Below, piece after piece: positions 43,283 through 51,606 of a DNA stretch of 64,000 nucleotides. The DNA is taken from positions 105,312 through 169,311 of the forward strand of contig NZ_JANQOI010000017.1 of the NCBI RefSeq assembly GCF_028289705.1. Direction: 5' to 3'. The stretch is from Pelagibius sp. (GTDB lineage: Bacteria; Pseudomonadota; Alphaproteobacteria; Kiloniellales; Kiloniellaceae). A model generated the notes under the pieces. It was not told where the DNA came from, did not search any database, and saw nothing but the letters and a program-made list of their open reading frames with translations. A program made the translations under genes and the position numbers. Within the stretch, counting starts at the first letter, position 1. Each line of letters begins with the position of its first letter.

Positions 43283-45211
43283 TCACGCCGCAGCTTCACG
43301 GAGGGTGTCTGAAACGGTCCAGGCTCCGGGGGGGCTTCCCGCCACGACCTCATCCATCCAGCCCGCCACCCTGTTCATCCCGACCTGCGTTCCATGATAC
43401 ATCGGCCCGCCGCGCCAGCGGGGAAAGCCGTGGCCGACGACGGCGACGACATCGACGAGGGCGCCGTCCGCGACGACTCCCTCCTCCACGACACGCGCGC
43501 CTTCATCGATGAGAACCGCGAGAAGGCGGCGGCAAATCTCCTCCGCGCAGGGGCGTCGCCGTTCGATGCCGCGCTTGCGCGCCTGCTCGCGGATCATTGC
43601 CTCGACCTCCGGGTCCGGCAGGGCGGTCGGGTCGCCCGGTTCGTAGCGATACCAGCCCTTGCCGCTGTGTCGACCCAAGCGGCCGGCTGCCACCAGCGCC
43701 GCGCGTATCCGGCGGTGACGCGTGCCCTCGGGGGCCATGTCGAGGGGCTCAAGGCCGGCGGCATCCTCTGCCGCGAAGATCCCCATCGGCACGCCGAATT
43801 CGGCCCAAGCGGCATCGACCTCCTGCGGCAAAGCACCTTCGGTGAGAAGATCCTCCGCCTGACGGCGCACGGCCCGCTCCAGCCGCACCCCGACGAACCC
43901 ACCGACGATGCCGGGGCCTCCGCAAGAGAGGACGGGCGTTCTGGACAGACGCCGGGCAAGAGCGACGCCCGTGGACGCGACCTCTGCCGGCGTGTCTGGC
44001 GCGACCATGATCTCCAGCAGCTTCGTGCGGCGCTCCACAGGCCCGCAGTGCAACGCCAGACAAGGGTTCCGGCCGGGGGCACCCTCGAAGATCCGGGACA
44101 GATCCAAGCGCCCCGCGCAGACCGACAGGATCGCCTGCGGGCCCGCCGCCTCGGCCAGGCGGCGCAGCGTCCGGCGCATCCCGTCCGGTTCTTCCACGCC
44201 CGCCACGATGGCCAGATCGGGCGGCCGGACCGCCGCCGTCGCAAGCCCCTCCGCGCTCTCGGCCAGGATCACCTCCAGCCCGCCGGTACGCGCGTCCTCG
44301 GCGAGGCCGTGGGCAGCCGGACCGCTGCCGACGATCGCGACGGAGCGAAGGGCGCGCGGTTTATGGCCGGCGATGGCGGCCGGCTTGGCCGCCTTGCGCT
44401 CGGCAAAGAAGATGTGGCGCAGGGCCCGGGACTGCTCGGATTGTCGCAGCGCGAGGTGCAGGGACCGTTCCTCGCTTTGCCCCGTGTCGAACGGGGTACG
44501 GCTGGCCAGTTGCACAAGCCGGAAATTGCACAGCGGCGACTCCTGTCCCCCGGCGCGCCGTTTCACGGCGCTCTCTCTCTCGGCCCACCACGCCGGATCC
44601 GGGGCCGGGATGCGGCGCAGGCGCGTCGCCTCCGGACGGCCGGTCAGACCCAGGGCAAAGGCCGTCAGTGTCCGGTCTTCGAGATCGGGGAGAATTGCGT
44701 CGAGGCCGCCTGCGGCGAGAAACGCCTCAGCGGAAACCGGCTCTCCGGTCGTCGCCATTTCGAGCGCGCATTTCGTCCCGACGAGACGGGGGAGACGCTG
44801 CGTGCCGCCGGCCCCCGGTACGATCCCCAGCTTGACTTCCGGCAGGGCAAAGGTCGCCCCCCCGGTGGCAACGCGGTAGGCGCAGCCCATCGCGATTTCG
44901 AGGCCTCCGCCATAGGCCGAGCCGTGCATGGCTGCGATCCAGGGCAGCGGGCAGTCTTCGATTGCGCGCACGATATCCGGCAGATCGGGCTTGACCGGCG
45001 GTGCGTCGAATTCCCTGATATCGCCGCCGGCCACGAAGGTCCGACCGGCGCAGCGCAGGACAGCCGCAGGCACGTCCATGGTGGCGACGTCCCGCACGGC
45101 ATCCCAGAGCCCCTTGCGGACCGCGGCCGAGGTCGCGTTGACCGGCGGGTTGTCGATGGTCACCCAAGCGAGCCGGCCGTATTCCTCGACGCGCACCACG
45201 GGACCAGTCAC
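43283..45211 (-). CDS. Enoyl-CoA hydratase fused to degenerate 3-hydroxyacyl-CoA dehydrogenase
   Basis: A 642-residue FadB/FadJ-like protein. The N-terminal hydratase half (about 1-190) keeps both catalytic Glu residues in YGGGLEIAMG and LPEVKLGIVPGAGGTQRL and the oxyanion loop AGRTFVAGGDIREF. The dehydrogenase half (about 300-640) has a poor NAD loop, VGSGPAAHG instead of GxGxMG. It lacks roughly 35 residues before PDLAIVAG and has ILSVCAGRL where SNTSS is expected; only the His of LHCGPV and the Glu of LLEIM remain. It probably works mainly as hydratase, with the intact dehydrogenase at 47999-49525 supplying the next step. GTG start preceded by AGGAG; last gene of the operon. Confidence 0.82.
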   Translation of the reverse strand: MTGPVVRVEEYGRLAWVTIDNPPVNATSAAVRKGLWDAVRDVATMDVPAAVLRCAGRTFVAGGDIREFDAPPVKPDLPDIVRAIEDCPLPWIAAMHGSAYGGGLEIAMGCAYRVATGGATFALPEVKLGIVPGAGGTQRLPRLVGTKCALEMATTGEPVSAEAFLAAGGLDAILPDLEDRTLTAFALGLTGRPEATRLRRIPAPDPAWWAERESAVKRRAGGQESPLCNFRLVQLASRTPFDTGQSEERSLHLALRQSEQSRALRHIFFAERKAAKPAAIAGHKPRALRSVAIVGSGPAAHGLAEDARTGGLEVILAESAEGLATAAVRPPDLAIVAGVEEPDGMRRTLRRLAEAAGPQAILSVCAGRLDLSRIFEGAPGRNPCLALHCGPVERRTKLLEIMVAPDTPAEVASTGVALARRLSRTPVLSCGGPGIVGGFVGVRLERAVRRQAEDLLTEGALPQEVDAAWAEFGVPMGIFAAEDAAGLEPLDMAPEGTRHRRIRAALVAAGRLGRHSGKGWYRYEPGDPTALPDPEVEAMIREQARKRGIERRRPCAEEICRRLLAVLIDEGARVVEEGVVADGALVDVVAVVGHGFPRWRGGPMYHGTQVGMNRVAGWMDEVVAGSPPGAWTVSDTLREAAA

Positions 45212-45222
45212 CGGCCTCTCTC

Positions 45223-46425
45223 CTACACGCGTTCGAGAACGACGGCGATCCCCTGGCCGACGCCGATGCACATCGTGCAGATCCCATAGCGCCCGCCCGA
45301 GCGCCGCAGGTGGAGCGCGGCAGTCAGGGCCAGCCGCGCACCGCTCATGCCCAGCGGATGACCCAGCGCGATGGCACCGCCATTGGGATTGACGTGACGC
45401 GCATCGTCCGGAAGCTCCAGTTCGCGCAGGACGGCGAGCCCCTGGGCGGCGAAGGCCTCGTTCAGTTCGATCACGTCCATCTGCCCGAGCGTCAGGCCGG
45501 TCCGCGCCAGCACCCGGCGCACCGCCGGCACCGGGCCGATACCCATGACCCGTGGCGGAACCCCGGCCGTCGCCATGCCGACGACGCGGGCCACCGGAGT
45601 CAGGCCGTGCCGATCGGCCGCTGCGGCATTGGCCAGGATGAGGGCCGCCGCACCGTCGTTAACACCCGAGGCATTGCCGGCCGTCACCGTGAGATCGGCG
45701 CCGTTTATGCCCTTCAACCCGGCGAGTCGCGCGACATCCGTGCCGGGACGCGGATGCTCGTCGGTGTCGACGATCACCGGATCGCCTTTCTTCTGAGGCA
45801 CGCTGACGGGCACGATTTCCTCGGCGAACAGGCCGGCCTCCGCCGCCGCGGCATAGCGGGCCTGCGAGCGCGCGGCGAAGGCATCCTGGTCGGCGCGGGA
45901 TATGCCGTATTCCGCGGCGACGTTGTCCGCCGTTTCGGGCATCGAGTGGGTGTCGTAGGCCGCTTGCATCTTCGGGTTCACAAAGCGCCAGCCGATCGTC
46001 GTGTCGTAGACGGCGTTGGCCCGCGAGAAAGCGGTGGCGGCCTTCGGCATCACGAAGGGCGCCCGGCTCATGCTTTCGGCGCCGCCGGCAATCATGAAAT
46101 CGGCGTCCCCGGCGCGGATCGCCCGGGCCGCGGTCCCCAGCGCGTCGAGACCGGAACCGCAGAGGCGATTGATCGTCACACCGGGAACCACCACCGGCAT
46201 TCCCGCCAAGAGGGCCGCCATCCGCGCCACGTTGCGGTTGTCCTCGCCCGCCTGGTTGGCGCAGCCATAGACCACGTCGTCGAGGCACGACCAGTCGGCC
46301 GCGGGATTGCGTTCGATCAGGGCCTTGAGCGGAACCGCGGCCAGATCGTCGGCCCGGACCGCGGACAGGGACCCGCCATAGCGCCCAATGGGGGTGCGCA
46401 CGGCGTCGCAAACGAAAGCTTCCAT
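45223..46425 (-). CDS. paaJ: 3-oxoadipyl-CoA thiolase (PaaJ/PcaF type)
   Basis: Splits 3-oxoadipyl-CoA with CoA into succinyl-CoA and acetyl-CoA. The 400-residue protein matches PaaJ/PcaF wording throughout: [60 protein letters not shown] with the acyl-binding Cys, [33 protein letters not shown] with the catalytic His, and [18 protein letters not shown] with the second Cys. These differ from PhaA-type acetoacetyl-CoA thiolases. This enzyme is the best clue that the operon ends in adipyl-CoA breakdown. 78 bases after the aldehyde dehydrogenase and 11 bases before the hydratase gene. pcaF is an equally valid symbol. Confidence 0.88.
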   Translation of the reverse strand: MEAFVCDAVRTPIGRYGGSLSAVRADDLAAVPLKALIERNPAADWSCLDDVVYGCANQAGEDNRNVARMAALLAGMPVVVPGVTINRLCGSGLDALGTAARAIRAGDADFMIAGGAESMSRAPFVMPKAATAFSRANAVYDTTIGWRFVNPKMQAAYDTHSMPETADNVAAEYGISRADQDAFAARSQARYAAAAEAGLFAEEIVPVSVPQKKGDPVIVDTDEHPRPGTDVARLAGLKGINGADLTVTAGNASGVNDGAAALILANAAAADRHGLTPVARVVGMATAGVPPRVMGIGPVPAVRRVLARTGLTLGQMDVIELNEAFAAQGLAVLRELELPDDARHVNPNGGAIALGHPLGMSGARLALTAALHLRRSGGRYGICTMCIGVGQGIAVVLERV

Positions 46426-46503
46426 TGCTTCAGTCCTCCAAGGGATGCCGGGGCGTCAAGCGGGCCGCGCGGACGCCGCCGGCGCGCACAGCGGCCCAGC
46501 AGG

Positions 46504-47979
46504 TCAGCGCCGGATAAAGGGGTTCTCGACCGCCTTGGGCTCGGCCAGCCAGACCGACTTTGGCTGCAGGTACTCTTTGATCGCGTCGCTGCCGTTCTCG
46601 CGGCCCAGTCCGCTGCGCTTGTAGCCGCCGAAGGGCGTCGTGTAGCTCGTCGAGCGGTAGGTATTCACCCAGACGGTGCCGGCCTGAAGCCGCCGGGACA
46701 TGCGCAGCGCCCGGGTCAGGTCGTTGGTCCACACGCCGGCCGCGAGCCCATAGAGCACGTCGTTGCCAATGGCCACCGCCTCGTCTTCGTCGGAAAACCG
46801 CAGGACCGAGAGGACCGGGCCGAAGACCTCTTCCTGCGCGATGCGCATGTCGTTGCGCACATCGGTGAAAATCGTGGGCTCGACGAAGTATCCCCCGGAG
46901 CCCTCGGGCCGGGCCGCGCGGCCGCCCAGCAGGCAGGTCGCCCCTTCGGCGCGGGCAATCTCGATGTAGGCCAGGATCTTCTCGTGCTGCGCGGCGGTGG
47001 CGACCGGCGAGATGTTGGTCTCGGGGTCCATGGGATCGCCCAGCTTGGCCGAACGCGCCATCTCGACGAGGCGGTCGAGGAAGGCATCGTAGATCCCGTC
47101 CTGCAACAGCAGGCGGGAGCCGGCGATGCAGGTCTGGCCCGAAGCGGCGAAGATGCCCGAGACAGCGCCCGGCACCGCGGCATCGAGGTCGGCATCCTCG
47201 AAAACGATGTTGGGAGATTTGCCGCCCAGTTCGAGGGTGACCTTCTTGAAGTCGCCCGCCGCAGCCTGGTTGATCGCCCTGCCCGCCTGCTCGCCGCCGG
47301 TAAAGGCCACTTTGCGGACCAGCGGATGGGTGACCAGCGGCATCCCGGCCTCTTCGCCGAAACCCGTGACCACGTTGACCACGCCGGGCGGGATTCCCGC
47401 CGTTTCGACCAGGCGGACCAGTTCGAGGGTCGAGGCCGAGGTGTATTCCGAGGGTTTGACGACCACGGTGTTCCCAGCGGCCAAGGCCGGCGCGAGTTTC
47501 CAGGCAAGCAGCAGCAACGGCGAGTTCCAGGGCGTGATGCAGGCGCAGACGCCAAGCGGTTCGTAGTGAACCATATTGACGACGCCCGGCTTGTCGATCG
47601 GCGGGACGAGACCTTCGACCTTGTCGGCGAGACCCCCGTAGTAGGCGTACCAGTTGGCCATGTAGCGGCACTGGTTCGACATCTCCGCCATCAGCTTGCC
47701 GTTGTCCCGCACCTCTATCTCGGCAAGCCGCCCGGCCTCCTCGGCAACCAACCCGGCCAAGCGGACCAAGGCCGCGCCGCGCTGGCTGGCGGTCCATTGC
47801 GGCCAGTCCCCTGCGGTGAAGGCGGCCTGCGCGGCCTGTACGGCAAGTTCGACATCCGCGGCAGCGGCGCGCGGAAACCGGGCCCATTCCTCACCGGAGT
47901 AGGGATTGATGGAGGTGAAGCTGGCGCCGTCAACCGCCTCGCGCCACTCTCCGCCAATGAGCATTCTGTAATCCTGCAT
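46504..47979 (-). CDS. NAD(P)-dependent aldehyde dehydrogenase
   Basis: A 491-residue ALDH superfamily enzyme: ITPWNSPLLLLAWKLAPALA (cofactor-binding Asn), VVVKPSEYTSASTLELVRLV, ELGGKSPNIVFEDADLD with the general-base Glu, FAASGQTCIAGSRLLLQDG with the catalytic Cys, and QEEVFGPVLSVLRF. Close in pattern to ALDHs acting on aliphatic or semialdehyde substrates such as 5-carboxymethyl-2-hydroxymuconate semialdehyde. In this operon the likely job is oxidising an omega-oxo acid made by the transaminase. ATG 47979 with GGGGGAGAAACC ahead of it. Confidence 0.88.
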   Translation of the reverse strand: MQDYRMLIGGEWREAVDGASFTSINPYSGEEWARFPRAAAADVELAVQAAQAAFTAGDWPQWTASQRGAALVRLAGLVAEEAGRLAEIEVRDNGKLMAEMSNQCRYMANWYAYYGGLADKVEGLVPPIDKPGVVNMVHYEPLGVCACITPWNSPLLLLAWKLAPALAAGNTVVVKPSEYTSASTLELVRLVETAGIPPGVVNVVTGFGEEAGMPLVTHPLVRKVAFTGGEQAGRAINQAAAGDFKKVTLELGGKSPNIVFEDADLDAAVPGAVSGIFAASGQTCIAGSRLLLQDGIYDAFLDRLVEMARSAKLGDPMDPETNISPVATAAQHEKILAYIEIARAEGATCLLGGRAARPEGSGGYFVEPTIFTDVRNDMRIAQEEVFGPVLSVLRFSDEDEAVAIGNDVLYGLAAGVWTNDLTRALRMSRRLQAGTVWVNTYRSTSYTTPFGGYKRSGLGRENGSDAIKEYLQPKSVWLAEPKAVENPFIRR

Positions 47980-47998
47980 GGTTTCTCCCCCTTGCCGG

Positions 47999-49525
47999 CT
48001 AGCCACCGTCCGGACCCAGCGGCATGCCGAGGACCGCGCGGCGGCGCAGCCAGATGCTGGGCCGGTAGCGCGGGTCGCCATAGAGCTGCTGCATGGCCTC
48101 GAGGATCGCGAGCACCCGCGCAGGACCGATCCGGTCGCCCAGCGCCAGCGGCCCCTCCGGATAGCCGAGGCCAAGTCTCACGCCGTCGTCGATATCGCGC
48201 GGCGCGGCGATCTCCATCTGGGCGATCTCGCAGCCGATGTTGACGATCGTCGCAAGCACCCGTTGCACGATGAAGCCGGGGCTGTCGGCAATTTCGGTAA
48301 CGCGCCGCCCTGCCACGCGAAGGGCGTGGTGCAGGGCGGCGCGAACCGCCGCGCCGGTGACCGGGGTCGACATGATGGTCACACGCTCGCGATCCGCCGT
48401 CAGGGGGTCGACCGCCATCACCCGCGCCGCGTCGAGGTCGAGCCGCCGCGCCGTGGTCGTGGCGTCCCAGCCCCAGGGGGCGACGAGAAGGACCCCTTCG
48501 GCGGGCGGGGCGGGATCGTCCGCTAGGGATACGCCACATTCGGCGCAGGCGCTCAGCAAAGCGGACAGATCGTCATGCATCTCCGGCGGCACCCAGAGCC
48601 TCGGCAAGGGAGCTTCGGGCGGATCCGGTTCCGGCGGCTCCTGCCGCTGGCCGTCGGCATAGCGATAGAAGCCCTCTCCGGTCTTGCGGCCGTTCAACCC
48701 CGCCGCCACACGCGCGGCAAGATGCACGCCGGGCCGATAGCGCGGCTCCTGATAGAACTGGTCGTAGATCAGCCGGAGCACCGGCAACGACACGTCGAGA
48801 CCGGTCAGGTCCAGAAGTTCGAAGGGGCCCATCCGAAAGCCCGCCGCCTCCCGCATCACGCGGTCCACGTCGGCCTCGGCGGCGATGTTCTCCTGTACGA
48901 TCCGAATCCCCTCGGTCGTGAGACCGCGCCCGGCGTGGTTGATCAGAAAGCCGGGCGCATCGCGGCAAAGGATGGCGCGATAGCCGATCGCCTCCGCGAC
49001 CTCCAGCGCCGCCCCTATCGCGCGGTCGTCGGTCCGCAATCCGGGGATGACCTCGACGATCTTCATGAGGGGAACCGGATTGAAAAAATGCAGCCCGACC
49101 ACCCGCCCGGGCTCAGCCACACCGGCCGCAATCGCCGACACCGAAAGCGAGGAGGTATTGGTCGCGAAAACCGCCTGAGGGCCCGCGATGTCTTCGAGCC
49201 GCGCGAAGAGAGTCTGCTTGGCTTCGAGCGACTCGGCGATTGCCTCGATCAAAATCGCGGCGGGCGCGAGGTCGGCAAGCGATGCCGCCACGGTGATCCG
49301 CGCCGCGGCCGCCGCCGCGGCCTGCGGAGACATGCGCCCTTTCTCAGCCGCCCGGTTGAGCATCGTCGCGGCAAAGGCAGCCGCGTCCTGCGCCGCCGCT
49401 TCGTTCTGGTCGAACAGCAGCACCTCGTATCCCGCGGCGGCCAGGGTCTGTGCGATGCCACGGCCCATGGTGCCGGCGCCGATGACAGCGGCCGCTCCGC
49501 CGGGCATGGCGCTCGCCGTGGTCAT
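47999..49525 (-). CDS. paaH: 3-hydroxyacyl-CoA dehydrogenase, PaaH/PaaC type
   Basis: A 508-residue NAD-dependent dehydrogenase with the duplicated C-terminal domain seen in PaaH (3-hydroxyadipyl-CoA dehydrogenase). Seen: AAVIGAGTMGRGIAQTLAAA (NAD loop, about 13-32), ATNTSSLSVSAIAAGV, GLHFFNPVPLMKIVEVIPGL with the catalytic His and Glu, DAPGFLINHAGRGL with the Asn, and in the second C-terminal domain DSPGFIVQRVLATIVN and GLGYPEGPLALGDRIG. All catalytic residues are intact, unlike the fused protein at 43283-45211. ATGA overlap with hyuA; lies 19 bases before the aldehyde dehydrogenase. Predicted product is 3-oxoadipyl-CoA for the thiolase. Confidence 0.86.
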   Translation of the reverse strand: MTTASAMPGGAAAVIGAGTMGRGIAQTLAAAGYEVLLFDQNEAAAQDAAAFAATMLNRAAEKGRMSPQAAAAAAARITVAASLADLAPAAILIEAIAESLEAKQTLFARLEDIAGPQAVFATNTSSLSVSAIAAGVAEPGRVVGLHFFNPVPLMKIVEVIPGLRTDDRAIGAALEVAEAIGYRAILCRDAPGFLINHAGRGLTTEGIRIVQENIAAEADVDRVMREAAGFRMGPFELLDLTGLDVSLPVLRLIYDQFYQEPRYRPGVHLAARVAAGLNGRKTGEGFYRYADGQRQEPPEPDPPEAPLPRLWVPPEMHDDLSALLSACAECGVSLADDPAPPAEGVLLVAPWGWDATTTARRLDLDAARVMAVDPLTADRERVTIMSTPVTGAAVRAALHHALRVAGRRVTEIADSPGFIVQRVLATIVNIGCEIAQMEIAAPRDIDDGVRLGLGYPEGPLALGDRIGPARVLAILEAMQQLYGDPRYRPSIWLRRRAVLGMPLGPDGG

Positions 49526-51606
49526 GCTTCCAGATCGATGATGAGATTGCCGTGCGGGTCGGCCTCGGCCGCCGCATCCGGCGGCACGATGATGGTCGAC
49601 TCGCGTTCCTCGAACACCGCCGGCCCGTGTATTCTCTCGTCCGGGCGGACGCGATAGCGGTCGTAGACCGGCGTGTCCACGAAACCTCCCGTTTCGCCGA
49701 AGAACACGGGGCGCTCGCCGGTCAGCGCCGTGCCCTCACGCAGGGCCGCCTGCGGTTCGAGCACCGGCTTGGGACCGGCCACGACCACACGCCAGGACAT
49801 GATCTCGGCGGCCATCCGCTCGGTCCGTCCGAAGAGCGCGCGGTAGCGCGCATCAAACAGGCGGCCGATCTCGTCTTTGTCACCGGCGGCGAGAACCTCC
49901 CGCGGCACGGCGACCTCGACCTGATAGCCTTGGCCGGAATACCGCATGAGGACGCTTACGGAGGTTGCCGCCGTTTCCGGACTCACCCCGGCAGACTTGA
50001 CGAGGCCGAGCCCCTCGCGCTCGAGTTCCGCCACCATGGTCTCGATCCGTCCGGGATCGAGCTCGGCCAGGGGCTCGATGGCCGCGCGCACGAACTCGAA
50101 GGAAGTCGGCGAGGCGAGGAAGCCGAAGGCCGAGGCCACACCGGCACCGAGCGGGCAGATCACCCGCCGCACGCCCATGCGTCTCGCGAGGTTCGTGGCG
50201 TGAACCGGCCCGGCGCCGCCGATGGCGATCAGCACGAAGTCCTGCACCTTGCGGCCGCTTTCCAACGCGTGGATCGTCGCGGCCTGCGCCATGCTTTCGT
50301 TGACGGTTTCGTAGATCCCCCAGGCCGCGTCGACGACCGAAAGGCCAAGGGGTTCGGCCAGGTCTCGCCGAATCGCCGCCTCGGCCGCCCGCTTGTCGAG
50401 TGCCATGTCACCGCCGAGAAACGATGCCGCGTCCAGATAGCCGAGGACGAGGTCTGCGTCGGTCACCGTCGGACGCGCCCCGCCGAGGCCGTAGCAGGCA
50501 GGCCCCGGCTTGGAACTGGCGCTTTCGGGTCCCACCTGCACCAAGCCGAGCTTGTCGACCTGCGCGATGGAGCCGCCGCCGGCCCCGATCTCGATCATGT
50601 CGATCACGGGCACCTGCAGCGGCAGCCCGCTACCCTTCGCGAAGCGGAACACGCGCGCGACTTCGAAGCTGTCGGTCTTCAGCGGCTCCCCGTCATGGAT
50701 CAGACAGGCCTTGGCCGTGGTGCCGCCCATGTCGAAGCAAAGCAGGTTCTGCTCTGCCGCAAGGCGGCCAAAGACGGATGCCGCCTGGGCGCCGCCCGCC
50801 GGCCCGGACTGCACGAGCCGGATGGGATACTGCACCGCCGTTTCGTGACGCACCGTCCCGCCATCGGCCAGCATCAGGTAGAGATCGTCCGGCAGACCGC
50901 GGCGTCCGAGTTCCTGTACCAACCGTTGCACGTAGCCGCGGAAGATCGGCTGCACGAAGGCATTGGCCACCGCCGTCGACGTGCGCTCGTATTCGCCGAT
51001 CTGCGGCATGACCTCGAACGAGGTGCAGATCGTCATGTCAGGCAGTTCCTCGGCGAGGATCTCCTTGACCAGGCGTTCGTTGGCGTCGTTGCGAAACGAA
51101 TGAAGGAACACGATGGCCACGGCCTCGACGGCGGCGGCGCGCAAGTCAGCGGCCAGGCGGCGCACCCTATCGGGCTCGGGCGCGCGCAGAACCTGGCCGC
51201 CGGCGGTCATGCGCTCGTCGATCTCGAACCGCAGATCGCGCGGCACGAGCGGCACCGGCATGTCGATGAAGAGATCGTAGATCGAGTAACGCAGCTCGCG
51301 CCCGATCTCGAGGACGTCGCGGAAACCCTTAGTCGTGACCAGCGCGGTGCGAACGCCCTTTCGCTCGATCAGGGCGTTGGCGACCAAGGTCGTGCCGTGA
51401 ATGATCGTCTGCACCGCTTCGGGCGTGGCGCTGTGCGCCTCGAGAATGCGCGCAACGCCGTTCAGGACGCCTTCGGCGGGGTCGTCGGGCGTGGTCAGGA
51501 CCTTCTCGTTCGCCAGCCGGCCGGTAGCCGGGTCGAGCATCACCACGTCGGTGAAGGTGCCGCCGATGTCGACCCCGATGCGAAAGGAATCTGTGTCCGT
51601 GCTCAT
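49522..51606 (-). CDS. hyuA: Hydantoinase A/oxoprolinase family subunit (HyuA)
   Basis: A 694-residue subunit of the ATP-dependent hydantoinase/5-oxoprolinase/caprolactamase/acetone carboxylase superfamily. N-terminal ATPase-like region: FRIGVDIGGTFTDVVMLDPA (about 8-27) and IIHGTTLVANALIERKG. Central domain: LLCFDMGGTTAKACLIHDGE, IEIGAGGGSIAQVD and KPGPACYGLGGARPTVTDAD followed by LVLGYL. Such subunits phosphorylate the amide before ring opening by HyuB. Here ATGA overlaps link it to hyuB and paaH, placing lactam-type ring opening in the same operon as adipyl-CoA beta-oxidation. The substrate cannot be read from the sequence. Confidence 0.88.
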   Translation of the reverse strand: MSTDTDSFRIGVDIGGTFTDVVMLDPATGRLANEKVLTTPDDPAEGVLNGVARILEAHSATPEAVQTIIHGTTLVANALIERKGVRTALVTTKGFRDVLEIGRELRYSIYDLFIDMPVPLVPRDLRFEIDERMTAGGQVLRAPEPDRVRRLAADLRAAAVEAVAIVFLHSFRNDANERLVKEILAEELPDMTICTSFEVMPQIGEYERTSTAVANAFVQPIFRGYVQRLVQELGRRGLPDDLYLMLADGGTVRHETAVQYPIRLVQSGPAGGAQAASVFGRLAAEQNLLCFDMGGTTAKACLIHDGEPLKTDSFEVARVFRFAKGSGLPLQVPVIDMIEIGAGGGSIAQVDKLGLVQVGPESASSKPGPACYGLGGARPTVTDADLVLGYLDAASFLGGDMALDKRAAEAAIRRDLAEPLGLSVVDAAWGIYETVNESMAQAATIHALESGRKVQDFVLIAIGGAGPVHATNLARRMGVRRVICPLGAGVASAFGFLASPTSFEFVRAAIEPLAELDPGRIETMVAELEREGLGLVKSAGVSPETAATSVSVLMRYSGQGYQVEVAVPREVLAAGDKDEIGRLFDARYRALFGRTERMAAEIMSWRVVVAGPKPVLEPQAALREGTALTGERPVFFGETGGFVDTPVYDRYRVRPDERIHGPAVFEERESTIIVPPDAAAEADPHGNLIIDLEA

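Noticed and set aside
43394..45289. A 631-codon open frame on the + strand
   Set aside because: Antisense to the enoyl-CoA hydratase fusion gene, with no recognisable domains.
45223..46425. Acetyl-CoA acetyltransferase (PhaA) as the name of the thiolase
   Set aside because: The [16 protein letters not shown] and [12 protein letters not shown] blocks match the 3-oxoadipyl-CoA thiolase group rather than PhaA.
45310..48243. A 977-codon open frame on the + strand
   Set aside because: It is antisense to the thiolase, aldehyde dehydrogenase and paaH genes, has low-complexity Arg/Gly/His-rich sequence and no domain; a GC-rich shadow frame.
43283..49525. Phenylacetate degradation (paa) cluster
   Set aside because: paaH- and paaJ-type genes are present, but no phenylacetyl-CoA epoxidase (paaABCDE), ligase or ring-opening gene is in the window; hyuAB and the aminotransferase suggest another entry to adipyl-CoA.
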